64,000 nucleotides of DNA from Cupriavidus basilensis OR16 (GTDB lineage Bacteria; Pseudomonadota; Gammaproteobacteria; Burkholderiales; Burkholderiaceae), in NCBI RefSeq assembly GCF_000243095.1, contig NZ_AHJE01000061.1, forward strand, positions 25,383 through 89,382, written 5' to 3'. The number at the start of each line of letters is the position of its first letter. The first letter of the stretch is position 1. Below, in pieces: positions 47,625-56,174 of this stretch. The notes under the pieces are model-generated. The model ran no database searches and was not told the DNA's origin. It was given only the letters and a program-made list of their open reading frames with translations. Both the position numbers and the translations under genes were made by a program.

Positions 47625-48641
47625 TTACAGGTGCACCTCCTTCTCGCCGTGCGCCTGCAGCAGCGCCATCAGCTTCTTGCGCATCACCAGCCCGGGCTTG
47701 TCGGACGGCATGTGGAACTCCATGCGCCGCGTGGTATCGATGGGCGCGTCGTAATCCGTCGCTTCCAGGATCTCCTTGTCCTCGCGCGTGACCGCATGAT
47801 CGAACTTGACCAGTTCCTCGGCCGGCGCCTGCTGCTCGGTATCGTTGCGGTACAGCCACTGGACCATCATCGTGCTTTTGTCGTCGATGGGCGTGGCGCA
47901 GTTGACGATGGTATGCACCAGGCCATTGGGATAGGTGCAGCCGAAGCGGCGCGAGAACGGCATGTACCAGTTGTCATGCAGGTGGCGGATGGTCTCCGGC
48001 TCCTTGCTGCCGGTGAGCAGCCAGCTGTCCGGCGGGTTCATGATCGGCACCGAGCGGCGCGACTCGAAGCCCCACTCGTTCTCGATGATCTCGATGTCTG
48101 CCGGCCTGGGGCTGGTGAACTTGCCGAAGGTGTTCTTGTGCACGAAGCTGAAGTGCGCGTTGTCGAACGAATTCTCCATGAAGCGCAGGCCGCTGCATTG
48201 CCAACGCTCATAGAACTGCGGGATGCGGCGCAACGAAGGATCGCTGCCCTCGGGGAGGTCCGGGATATCGGTGAGCGGGTCTTCCAGCGCCACCCACACG
48301 TAGCCGTAGCGCAGCTTGCAGTGGTAGTTCGCCACGCGTGCGTTGGCGGGGATCATGCCCTGCGGCATCTGCGGAATGCGCACGCACTTGCCGCTGCAGT
48401 CATAGGACCAGCCGTGATAACCGCAGCACAGCAGACCGTCCGAATCGACATAGCCCTTGGAGAGCTTGGCGGTACGGTGGCAGCAGCGGTCGCGCACGGC
48501 CGCGGGGGTGCCATCGGCGCCGCGCCAGATGACGATGTCCTCGCCCAGCAGCGTGAACGGCTGCGGGCCGTTGTCGAGCATGGATTCAGGGATGACCGCG
48601 TACCAGAAGCGCCGCAGGACCGGTTGTTGAGTGACAAGCAT
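47625..48641 (-). CDS. Rieske non-heme iron oxygenase, alpha subunit
   Basis: 338 residues, a single-component-type (VanA/CAO-like) Rieske oxygenase that adds oxygen to or demethylates an aromatic or heterocyclic substrate. The Rieske cluster ligands are C53-x-H55 (CCHR) and C73-x2-H76 (CGYHGW). The mononuclear iron motif lies near 155-167 with Asp and His in SFDNAHFSFVHKNTFG. The C-terminal domain has IDTTRRMEFHMP. Start at 48641 has GGAG upstream. Its cognate reductase is usually a ferredoxin or flavin reductase; here a rubredoxin reductase and rubredoxin lie just upstream on the same strand. No lesion seen. Confidence 0.88.
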   Translation of the reverse strand: MLVTQQPVLRRFWYAVIPESMLDNGPQPFTLLGEDIVIWRGADGTPAAVRDRCCHRTAKLSKGYVDSDGLLCCGYHGWSYDCSGKCVRIPQMPQGMIPANARVANYHCKLRYGYVWVALEDPLTDIPDLPEGSDPSLRRIPQFYERWQCSGLRFMENSFDNAHFSFVHKNTFGKFTSPRPADIEIIENEWGFESRRSVPIMNPPDSWLLTGSKEPETIRHLHDNWYMPFSRRFGCTYPNGLVHTIVNCATPIDDKSTMMVQWLYRNDTEQQAPAEELVKFDHAVTREDKEILEATDYDAPIDTTRRMEFHMPSDKPGLVMRKKLMALLQAHGEKEVHL

Positions 48642-48708
48642 TGGCAATGTCTCCTCTCGTATTGTCGAGTGTGGGTTGTGCGGGAGTGCAGCTCGTGTTG
48701 TGGGTCTT

Positions 48709-49841
48709 TCAGGCGGGCGCGGCGGGCGCCGGCAGCCAGTCGCAAATCTGTTTGGCAAGCGCGCCCTTCTCCGCCACGGCCTTGCCCAGCAGCGCGAATC
48801 CGGTCAGGCCGCCCTGCGTATCGCGGAACAACGCGCGCAGGCCCGCGCCGGCCTCCTCGGCCGCCGCCTGGGACTCGATCTCCCAGCTGCCGGCGCCGGC
48901 CAGCGCCGGCGACACCACCGCGGGCAATACGGGCGTCTTCACCACCACCGGCATGGCCGGATAGCGCAGCGGCGTAGGCGCGCCGGCCAGCGTGCGGGCC
49001 AGCGCGCGCGCGGCCTGCATCAGCGGCATCACGTAAGGCAACACCAGACCATCGACCTCCGCGCAATCGCCCAGCGCGTAGACCGAGGCCGCGCTGGTGC
49101 GCAGCAGGCGGTCCACCACGATGCCGCGCGCGGTGGCAATGCCGGCGGCTTGCGCCAGCGCCACGCGCGGCAGCAACCCGGTGGCGGACAGCACCACGTC
49201 GGCGGCGATCTGCGCGCCGCTGGCGAGCTGCACCGCGAGCGCGCCGCCGCGGCGATGGCGGGATCGACCAGCTCGACGCCGAAGCCGCCCGCGTGCAGGT
49301 CGTTGGCGAACTCGCAGCCGATCAGGCCGGCGCCGAGGATGGCCACGCGCCGCTTGCCTTGCAGCGACGCATGGAAGCGCGTGTAGTCGGCCAGGTCGTT
49401 GACGGTCTGCACGGCATCGGCGCCATTGCCTTGCAAGCCCGGTGCACGCGCTTGCGCACCCAGCGCCAGTACCAGTTGGCCGTAGCGCAGCGCTTGCCCG
49501 TCGACCAGCACGGTGCCGGCGGCCGTATCGATGGCCGATGCATCGGCATGCGTCATCACGCGTGCGTTGAGCTGCGCGGCCATCTTCTGGGCGCTGGCGA
49601 TAGCCAGTGCGGCGGGCGCCTTGTTGCCGGCCAGCGCATTGGACAGCATCGGCTTGGAGTACGACTCGCCGCCGTCGCGCGTGACCATGACCAGCGGCGT
49701 CGCGCTGTCGAGCTTGCGGAACTCGCGCGCCAGCGTGTAGCCGGCCAGGCCGGTGCCGAGGATGACCAGCGGCAGCGCTGGCCGCGTTTCAACAGTGATG
49801 GCGTCGTTCCCGTCGTTCGCATCGTTCGCATCGTTCGCCAT
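48709..49841 (-). pseudogene. Rubredoxin-NAD(+) reductase-like FAD enzyme, internal deletion
   Basis: Starts at 49841 with a run of AND repeats, then the FAD-binding ILGTGLAGYTLAREF near 26, active-site region and NAD-binding ILGAGLIGCEFANDL near 165. Near 49248-49262 the frame changes: VDPAIAAAA is followed by GALAVQLASGAQ in the next frame, and the C-terminal half with YALGDCAEVDGLVLP and the last 60 residues follows. Relatives have about 40 further residues at the junction, so a segment of roughly 120 bp seems missing. When intact it would pass electrons from NADH to the adjacent rubredoxin. It is 3 nt after the rubredoxin stop. Confidence 0.78.
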
Positions 49842-49844
49842 GGC

Positions 49845-50048
49845 TCAGGCCACCACTTCCATCTCGAACTCGGCCTTGCTCACGCCGCAGTCCGGGCACA
49901 GCCATTCATCGGGAATTTCTTCCCAGCGCGTGCCGGCGGGAAACCCGTGTTCGGGCATGCCGAGCGCTTCGTCGTATTCAAAGCCGCACACCATGCATTG
50001 CCATTTCGTCGCTATCGTAGCCATCGTCGCTATCGTGGTTGTTGTCAT
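49845..50048 (-). CDS. Rubredoxin
   Basis: 67 residues. The rubredoxin iron site is complete: CMVCG near 18 and CPDCG near 51, with the aromatic WQCMVCGFEYDE and PDEWLCPDCG flanks. The N-terminus is low-complexity (TTTTIATMATIATK), encoded by near-repeats of nine bases; an ATG at 50024 is an alternative start giving a more typical 59-residue protein. It is a one-electron carrier, usually for alkane hydroxylases; here it pairs with a rubredoxin reductase and lies between a Mo-hydroxylase and a Rieske oxygenase in the same operon. Confidence 0.9.
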   Translation of the reverse strand: MTTTTIATMATIATKWQCMVCGFEYDEALGMPEHGFPAGTRWEEIPDEWLCPDCGVSKAEFEMEVVA

Positions 50049-50108
50049 TGCGAAGCCTCTCGTCGGGTTCGGGTTGTTACGTGTGTGCTGTCCGGTCGGA
50101 TGGCCGGC

Positions 50109-52188
50109 CTACGCCAGCGCAAAGGGCGTGGCGCGCAAGCGCTTGCCGGTGGCCGCAAAGATGGCGTTGCCGATCGCCGGCACCACCGGTGGATTGGACA
50201 ATTCGCCAACGCCGCCAGGCTGCCTGCCCGAGGGTGGCATCACCACGATGTCCAGCGCTGGCGCGTCGCTCATGCGCACCACCGGGTAGTCGTGGAAGTT
50301 GCTTTGCTTCACGCCGCCGTTCTCGATATGCACCGCGTTCATCAGCGCGGTGGACACGCCCCAGTAGATGCCGCCGGCCAGTTGCTGGCGCACCGAGCTG
50401 GGATCGACGGCGAGGCCGCAGTCGACCACGCAGGTGATCTTGTGCACGGTGATTGCGTTGTCCTTGACGCTGACGTCGGCCACGACGGCGATATAGCTCT
50501 TGTAGCCCTCGTAGGTCGCCACGCCGAGGCCGCGGCCGTGGCCGCGCTGATGGCTCCTCCAACCCGAGAGCGTGGCGGCACGATCGAGCACCGCAATGTG
50601 CTCGGGCTTGCCTTGCAGCAGCTTCCTGCGCAGCGCCACCGGGTCCTGCCCGCCGGCATGCGCGGCTTCGTCGATCAGGCTCTCGATGGCGAAAATGTTC
50701 GGCACGTAGCTCACCGCGCGCCACCACCACACCGGCAAGCCCGGCTCGTGGCGCACCCAGGCCAGGTCGAGCGCGGGTACCTGATAGTAGAAATCGTCGC
50801 GCATGCCTTCCGTGCAGCTCGGGTCCACCGGCACCTTGGCCAGGAAGCCGGGGTCGTCGGGCTCCTTGATCGACGGCACCACGGCGCGCAGGCTGAAGGC
50901 CTGCACATTGCCGTGCGCGTCCAGCGCGGCGCGCGCCTTGTGCACGCTGGCGCTCTGGTAGTAGAACGCCTGCATGTCGTCTTCGCGGCTATAGAGCAGC
51001 TTGATGGGGCGGCCCATGCGCTTGGCGATGTAGGTGGCCTCCAGGATGATATGCAGCCCTTCGCGGGCGCCGAAGCTGCCGCCGGCTTCAGTGAGATGGA
51101 TCTTCACCTTGTCGCGGGGGATGCCGGCAATGGTCTCGGCCGCCTGCGCGCAGCGCGAGGGCACCTGCACGCCGCCCCAGTACTCCACCGCGTCCGGCCT
51201 GACCCACGCCACGATGCTGAGCGGCTCCATCTGCGCGTGCGCCTTGTAGGGCATGGTGTAGACCGCCTCCACCACCTTGGCGGCATCCTGGAAGGCGGCG
51301 CCGGCATCGCCCTTGACCTTGGACTTCTTGCCCGGCTCGTCCACGCGCGCGGCCATGGCATGGATGGCGGCCTGGGCGCTGAAGTCCTTCATCGCGCTGT
51401 CGCCCCACTCCACCTTGAGCGCCTGGCGCGCCCGCTGCGCAGCCCAGAAATGGTCGGCCACGATGGCCACGCCGGGCTGGCTGGCGCCGTTGATGGGGCG
51501 CGCAGCTGGCGTAGCGCGCGCGGCCTGTGAGCTTGTCGGCCACGCGGTAGCTGCTGCGCTCCTTGCCGATCAGCACGAACTCGTCTGGCCGCTTGAGTGT
51601 GACCTCGGCCGGCACCGGCAGGCGTGCCGCGCCTTCGGCCAGCTCGCCGTAGCTGAGGCGCTGTCCGCTGGCCACGTGGATCACGGCGCCAGCGGCCGTC
51701 CTGCAGGCCGCCGGCTCGACCGCCCAGTGCCGCGCCGCTTGCGCGACCAGCATGGCGCGTGCGGTGGCGCCTGCGCGGCGCAGCGTGTTCCACTCCAGCG
51801 GCACGCTGGTGCTGCCGCCGGTCGCGTGCATGCCCCACAGCGGATGCAGGTAGGCCTTGGCGAGGGGATCGTCCGGCTGGATCACCTGCACGGTGGCCCA
51901 ATCGGCATCCAGTTCCTCGGCCAGCATCAAGCCGAGCGCGTTCTTCACGCCGGTGCCGCTGTCGTACTTGTGGACCACCAGCAGCACGCGGTTGTCGGGG
52001 GTGATGCGCACCCAGGCATTGGGGGCGAAGTTGCCGGCCGCGCTGTCGGTGATGGGCGCGGCGGCTGCGTTGCGGATAAGCTGCCCGCCGCTGCCGATCT
52101 CCAGCAGCAAGCCGCCGGCGAGCGCGGCGCCGGCTTGCAGGAAGCGGCGGCGCCCGATGGCATCGATGAGGTTGAGCTCGCGCGTCAT
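50109..52188 (-). pseudogene. Second Mo-hydroxylase large subunit (IorB-like), internal deletion
   Basis: Start at 52188 overlaps the Fe-S subunit stop (ATGA). Tat-like RRRFLQAGAALAGGLL near 12 and IorB blocks HKYDSGTGVKNALGLM, HATGGSTSVPLEWNTL and VADKLTGRARYA follow. Near 51497-51515 the frame changes to NGASQPGVAIVADHFW with about 40-60 residues of the middle domain missing. The rest continues to 50109 with YKAHAQMEPLSIVAWV, TEAGGSFGAREGL, WWWRAVSYVPNIFAIESL and a GGVGELSNPPVVPAI active-site region. It is paralogous to the gene at 24746-26994. Its likely electron acceptor is downstream rubredoxin, an unusual partner. Confidence 0.8.
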
Positions 52189-52658
52189 GCTGCCTGGCCT
52201 CCGCGCAGTTCGGCGGCCGCGCGATGGATGGCGCGGCGGATGCGGTCGTAGGTGCCGCAGCGGCAGATGTTGCCGGCCATGGCGGTGTCGATATCGCTGT
52301 CTGTGGGGTTGCGCTTGCCGGCCAGCAGCGCGGCGGCCGACATCAGCTGGCCCGACTGGCAGTAGCCGCATTGCGGCACGTCCTCGGCTTGCCAGGCTTT
52401 CTGCACCGCGTGCAGCGCATCGGGCTGGCCCAGGCCTTCGATGGTGGTGACCCGCTTGCCGGCCACGGCGGATACCGGCGTCTGGCAGGCCCGCACCGGG
52501 GCGCCCTCCACATGTACCGTGCAGGCGCCGCACAAGCCCATGCCGCAGCCGTACTTGGTGCCGGTGAGATCGAGCTCGTCGCGCAGCACCCACAACAGGG
52601 GCGTATCGCCGGGGGCTTGCACGGCGCGCAAGGCGCCGTTGACTTTGATGGGGGTCAT
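52185..52658 (-). CDS. Second [2Fe-2S] subunit of Mo hydroxylase (IorA-like)
   Basis: 157 residues. First cluster ligands at C38, C43, C46 and C58 (GCGMGLCGAC, ACQTPV) and second-cluster pairs in QCGYC near 97 and ICRCGT near 132, the two-cluster pattern of this family. The ATG follows AAGGAGAAC. It is the first gene of an operon running through the large subunit (overlap ATGA), rubredoxin, rubredoxin reductase and Rieske oxygenase. It transfers electrons from the Mo site. Confidence 0.9.
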   Translation of the reverse strand: MTPIKVNGALRAVQAPGDTPLLWVLRDELDLTGTKYGCGMGLCGACTVHVEGAPVRACQTPVSAVAGKRVTTIEGLGQPDALHAVQKAWQAEDVPQCGYCQSGQLMSAAALLAGKRNPTDSDIDTAMAGNICRCGTYDRIRRAIHRAAAELRGGQAA

Positions 52659-52749
52659 TTGTTCTCCTTGCTCCGCCGTCTGTGGGTGTCCTGGGGGCCC
52701 GGCGGGCCGTCTTGAGGCAAAGACTAGCTGCGCCAAATCCATATGTGAA

Positions 52750-52786
52750 ATATGATTTGAGAATCTTTTCCATACGAAAATCATAT
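52750..52786. promoter_or_regulatory. Candidate LysR operator between the Mo-hydroxylase and LysR genes
   Basis: Inverted repeat ATATGATTT (52750-52758) and AAATCATAT (52778-52786), nested within a wider CCATATG/CATATGG dyad, in AT-rich DNA next to the LysR start at 52785. The site would overlap the regulator's own start, allowing autorepression. Confidence 0.5.
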
Positions 52787-53660
52787 GGATATCCGCCAAC
52801 TCCGCTATTTCATCGCCGTTGCCGAAGAAGGCAATTTCAGCCGTGCCGCCGAGCGCCTGCATATTTCCCAGCCACCGCTGAGCCAGCAGATCAAGTCGCT
52901 GGAGGCGTCCCTCGGAGTCATCCTGTTCGAGCGTGGCCGCCTTGGCGCGCGCCTGACCCGGGCGGGCGAGGCGCTGCTGACCCGGGCGCGCGACATCGTG
53001 GCCGACCTGGACTCGACCCGGAACATGGTGCTGCGCGTGGCCGACGGGCTGGAGGGCTACCTGCGCATCGGCATCATCAACTCCGTGATGTATGGCCCCC
53101 TGCCACGCACCATGCGGCTATTCCAGGAGCGCAACCCGGCGGTGGAGTGGACCCTGCACGAGATGCTGCCCGACCAGCAGGGCGAGGCGCTGGTGCGTGG
53201 CCAGATCGACGTGGGCTTTGCCTCCAGCGCCACCGGGCGGGAGGAACTGCGCTCGATCCGGGTCTATCCGCAGCCGCTGATGGCTGCGCTACCGGCCGGC
53301 CATCCCTTGGCGGCCAGCGGCCGGATCCAGCTGAAGGCGCTGGCGGCGGAGCCATTTGTGCTGCTGAATACGCAAAGTCCGGTGATCCGCAGCTTGCTGG
53401 CCGCCTGCGTGCGCAATGGCTTCCACCCGCGCGTGCTGCACGAGTCGGTGGATCCGCAAACGGTGCTGAGCCTGGTGGGCGCCGGCGTGGGGGTGAGCGC
53501 GCTGCCGCGCTCGCTTTCGGGCGCGCCGCGGGAGGACGTGGCCTTCGTCACGCTGGACGAGCCGGGCTCCAGATGCGGCCCGCCTTCGGCGGGCTACGGG
53601 TTTTCCTATATATTGTCGCCGTTCACGTCACATCGGCGGTCCAGGAGATGCACCCGATGA
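52785..53660 (+). pseudogene. LysR-family regulator, C-terminus lost
   Basis: 291 residues as read. The HTH (FSRAAERLHISQPPLSQQIK, about 18-37) and effector domain to about residue 262 (VAFVTLDEPG) are normal and resemble the CatM/BenM group. The last 28 residues (SRCGPPSAGYGF...) bear no resemblance to the family and read through a hairpin and leader DNA into the AI-2E-type gene; about 25-40 native residues are missing. A deletion at about 53567-53577 is likely. The regulator diverges from the Mo-hydroxylase operon and probably controlled it. Confidence 0.7.
53578..53594 (+). terminator. GC-rich hairpin at the end of the LysR gene
   Basis: GCCCGCC, TTC, GGCGGGC makes a perfect 7-bp stem with a three-base loop, followed by TACGGGTTTT. 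It looks like the original terminator of the LysR gene, now inside its reading frame. Confidence 0.5.
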
Positions 53661-54781
53661 ATTCCGGCCAACTGATTGAAAAACTCGCTGCCATCTTTGC
53701 ACTGATCGTGCTGATCGGCGGCTCGCTGCTGGTGCTCGCGCCTTTCACCACGGCGTTGTTGTGGGGCGCCATCCTCGCCTTCAGCTCGTGGTACCCCTAT
53801 ACGGTGTTGTCGCGCTGGATGGGCGACCGGCGCAGCCTGGCGGCGTTGATCTGCGTGCTGCTGGCCGCGATCATCGTGCTGGGCCCCTTTGTCTATGCCG
53901 GCGCCAGCATCTCCGCGCACATCGACGAGCTGTCCGGCCTGGTCGACCAGTTCTTCGATCACGGCGCGCCCGCGCTGCCCGCGTGGCTGACCGGCCTGCC
54001 CTACGTGGGCGGCTACCTGCAAAGCTCCTGGGACAAGGTGATCCATGCCGACTCGGAGATGGTCGCCAGCCTGCGCAAGCTGATCGCGCCCGTGGGCCAT
54101 GTGGTGCTGGGCGCCGGGCTCTCGATCGGCGCCGGGCTGGGCCAGCTGGCGCTGTCGATCGTGCTGGCGTTCTTCTTCTATACCGGCGGCGAGTTCGCGG
54201 TGGCGTGGCTGCGTGCGGGCATGCGCCGCATTGCCGGCGAGCGCGCCGACCACCTGCTGGCGCTGGCCGGCAATACCGTCAAGGGCGTGGTCTACGGCGT
54301 GCTGGGCACGGCCTTCGTGCAGGCCTTGCTGGCCGGCATCGGTTTCTGGATCGCTGGCGTGCCCGGCGCCGCCATCCTCGGCTTCGTCACCTTCTTCCTG
54401 TCGGTGATTCCGGTCGGCCCGCCGCTGGTGTGGATTCCCGCCGCGCTCTGGCTCTACCACACAGGCTCGCTCGGCTGGGCCATCTTCATGGTGGTGTGGG
54501 GCGTGGGCGTGGTCAGCATGGCCGACAACGTCATCAAGCCGCTCCTCATCAGCAAGGGCACCGACATGCCGCTGATCTGGGTGATGCTGGGCGTGTTCGG
54601 CGGCGCGCTGGCCTTCGGCTTTCTCGGTGTCTTTATCGGCCCGACCCTGCTGGCGGTGGCCTACGCGCTGCTGCGCGACTGGACCATCGGCTCGCAGCAC
54701 CTGGCCGACCCGCCGCCCGCGCTGGCGCAAGGCAAGCCCATCACCACCGCCGAAGACGTGGCGGGTTCCGGCAAGGCATGA
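53657..54781 (+). CDS. AI-2E-type membrane transporter (YdiK/PerM family)
   Basis: 374 residues. About eight membrane helices with the family blocks GAILAFSSWYPYTVL near 36, FFFYTGGEFAV near 175, FFLSVIPVGPPLVWIPAALW near 250 and a final DNVIKPLLISKGTDMPLIWV near 300. AI-2E family proteins were named for autoinducer-2 export but act on other substrates; the YdiK/PerM branch is of unknown role. The ATG has AGGAG upstream. It overlaps the next gene in ATGA, so it is translationally coupled to the pqi genes, which suggests a joint role in envelope transport. Confidence 0.82.
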   Translation: MNSGQLIEKLAAIFALIVLIGGSLLVLAPFTTALLWGAILAFSSWYPYTVLSRWMGDRRSLAALICVLLAAIIVLGPFVYAGASISAHIDELSGLVDQFFDHGAPALPAWLTGLPYVGGYLQSSWDKVIHADSEMVASLRKLIAPVGHVVLGAGLSIGAGLGQLALSIVLAFFFYTGGEFAVAWLRAGMRRIAGERADHLLALAGNTVKGVVYGVLGTAFVQALLAGIGFWIAGVPGAAILGFVTFFLSVIPVGPPLVWIPAALWLYHTGSLGWAIFMVVWGVGVVSMADNVIKPLLISKGTDMPLIWVMLGVFGGALAFGFLGVFIGPTLLAVAYALLRDWTIGSQHLADPPPALAQGKPITTAEDVAGSGKA

Positions 54782-55446
54782 GCGAACCGAGCCATCACGA
54801 ACCGCAGCCGGTGGCACCGCCCGTGCCCGCCCAGGCTGGGCTGGCCGGGCTGGTGGCCTGCGAGTATTGCGATGCGATCTACCAGCGCGCCGAGCTGGCG
54901 CAGGGCGAGCGCGCGCTGTGCCTGCGCTGCGGCGGCCAGCTCTACCGCGATAGCTCGCGGGCCTATGCCCGGCTGCTGCCGTTGGTCATTGCCGCACTGA
55001 TCCTGTTCATGGTGTCCAACGCCTATCCCATCGTCGAGATGGATCTCAAGGGCGTGCGCACCGAAACCACGCTTTGGGGCGCGGTGCAGGCGCTCTACGC
55101 GGACAACATGACGCTGGTGGCCGTGCTGGTGTTCGCCACCACCATCCTGTTTCCCCTGTCCGAGATGCTGATGATGCTTTACCTGCTGGTGCCGATGGCG
55201 CGCCACCGGATGCCGCCGGGCTTCGAGCGCATCGTGCGCGGCATCCAGCAAACGCGGCCGTGGGGCATGATCGAAGTCTTCATGATTGGCGTGCTGGTCA
55301 CGCTGGTCAAGCTCTCGACCATGGCGCAGGTACTGCCGGGCGTGGCGCTGTGGTCGTTCGCCGCGCTGGTGATCGTGCTGGCCGCGATGCTGTCGTTCAA
55401 TCCGCGCGATCTCTGGCAGCACCTGGACGAGGAGCCGCCCCGATGA
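54778..55446 (+). CDS. pqiA: Paraquat-inducible protein A, N-terminal-type domain (PqiA)
   Basis: 222 residues. An N-terminal zinc-ribbon (CEYCDAIYQR with CLRCGGQLYR, about 28-55) leads into a four-helix PqiA membrane domain with MVSNAYPIVEMDLKG near 75 and LSFNPRDLWQ at the end. PqiA partners with PqiB and PqiC to move lipids across the envelope in Gram-negative bacteria. Encoded as two separate half-proteins here rather than the fused E. coli form. It overlaps the AI-2E gene and the next pqiA-like gene in ATGA. Confidence 0.85.
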   Translation: MSEPSHHEPQPVAPPVPAQAGLAGLVACEYCDAIYQRAELAQGERALCLRCGGQLYRDSSRAYARLLPLVIAALILFMVSNAYPIVEMDLKGVRTETTLWGAVQALYADNMTLVAVLVFATTILFPLSEMLMMLYLLVPMARHRMPPGFERIVRGIQQTRPWGMIEVFMIGVLVTLVKLSTMAQVLPGVALWSFAALVIVLAAMLSFNPRDLWQHLDEEPPR

Positions 55447-56174
55447 GCGCCCCTACCCCCAAGCCCCGGGCGGGCGCCGCCGCGCTGGCGCGCTCGCGGC
55501 GCCTGGCCGCCGATGTGGTGGCGGGACTGACCGACGACGAAACCAAGCCGCTGCCACAGGTGCCCACCGCCACCTCGATGGGCCTGGTGTCCTGCCACGC
55601 CTGCGATACGCTCAGCCCGCGCACGATGGAAGGCCAGCCCTGCCCGCGCTGCGGCGCCACGCTGCATCGCCGCAAGCCGAACAGCCTCACCCGCACCTGG
55701 GCGTTCCTGCTGTCCGCCCTCATCCTCTATATTCCCGCCAACCTGCTGCCGGTGATGGTGACGCAGTCCATCCTGGGCACGCAGCGCGACACCATCTTCT
55801 CCGGCGTGGTCTACCTGTGGCTGTCCGGCTCCGACCTGCTGGCCATCGTGGTGCTGATCGCCAGCATCGTGGTGCCGCTGCTGAAGATGATGATCCTCAC
55901 GCTGCTGCTGCTGTCCGTGCACTTCCGCTCGCGCTGGCGGATTCGCCAGCAGACCAAGCTGTATGGGCTGGTGGAACTCATCGGCCGCTGGTCGATGCTG
56001 GATATTTTCGTGGTGGCGCTGCTGGCTTCGCTGGTGCGGGCCGGGGCACTCGCCACCATCATCCCGGGTGCCGGCGCCATGGCGTTCGGCTCCGTGGTGG
56101 TGCTCACCATGCTGGCTTCACTCAGTTTCGACCCGCGCCTGCTGTGGGATTCGATGGATGCAAACGATGCCTGA
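55443..56174 (+). CDS. pqiA: Paraquat-inducible protein A, second half (PqiA-like)
   Basis: 243 residues, the second PqiA domain as an independent protein. A short cytoplasmic zinc-ribbon (SCHACDTLS, PCPRCGATLHRR, about 50-80) and four membrane helices (ILYIPANLLPVMVTQSI near 97, SMLDIFVVALLASLV near 185, ending in LASLSFDPRLLWDSM). It overlaps the preceding half in ATGA and the pqiB start by 8 nt. The two halves together equal one E. coli PqiA. Confidence 0.87.
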   Translation: MSAPTPKPRAGAAALARSRRLAADVVAGLTDDETKPLPQVPTATSMGLVSCHACDTLSPRTMEGQPCPRCGATLHRRKPNSLTRTWAFLLSALILYIPANLLPVMVTQSILGTQRDTIFSGVVYLWLSGSDLLAIVVLIASIVVPLLKMMILTLLLLSVHFRSRWRIRQQTKLYGLVELIGRWSMLDIFVVALLASLVRAGALATIIPGAGAMAFGSVVVLTMLASLSFDPRLLWDSMDANDA

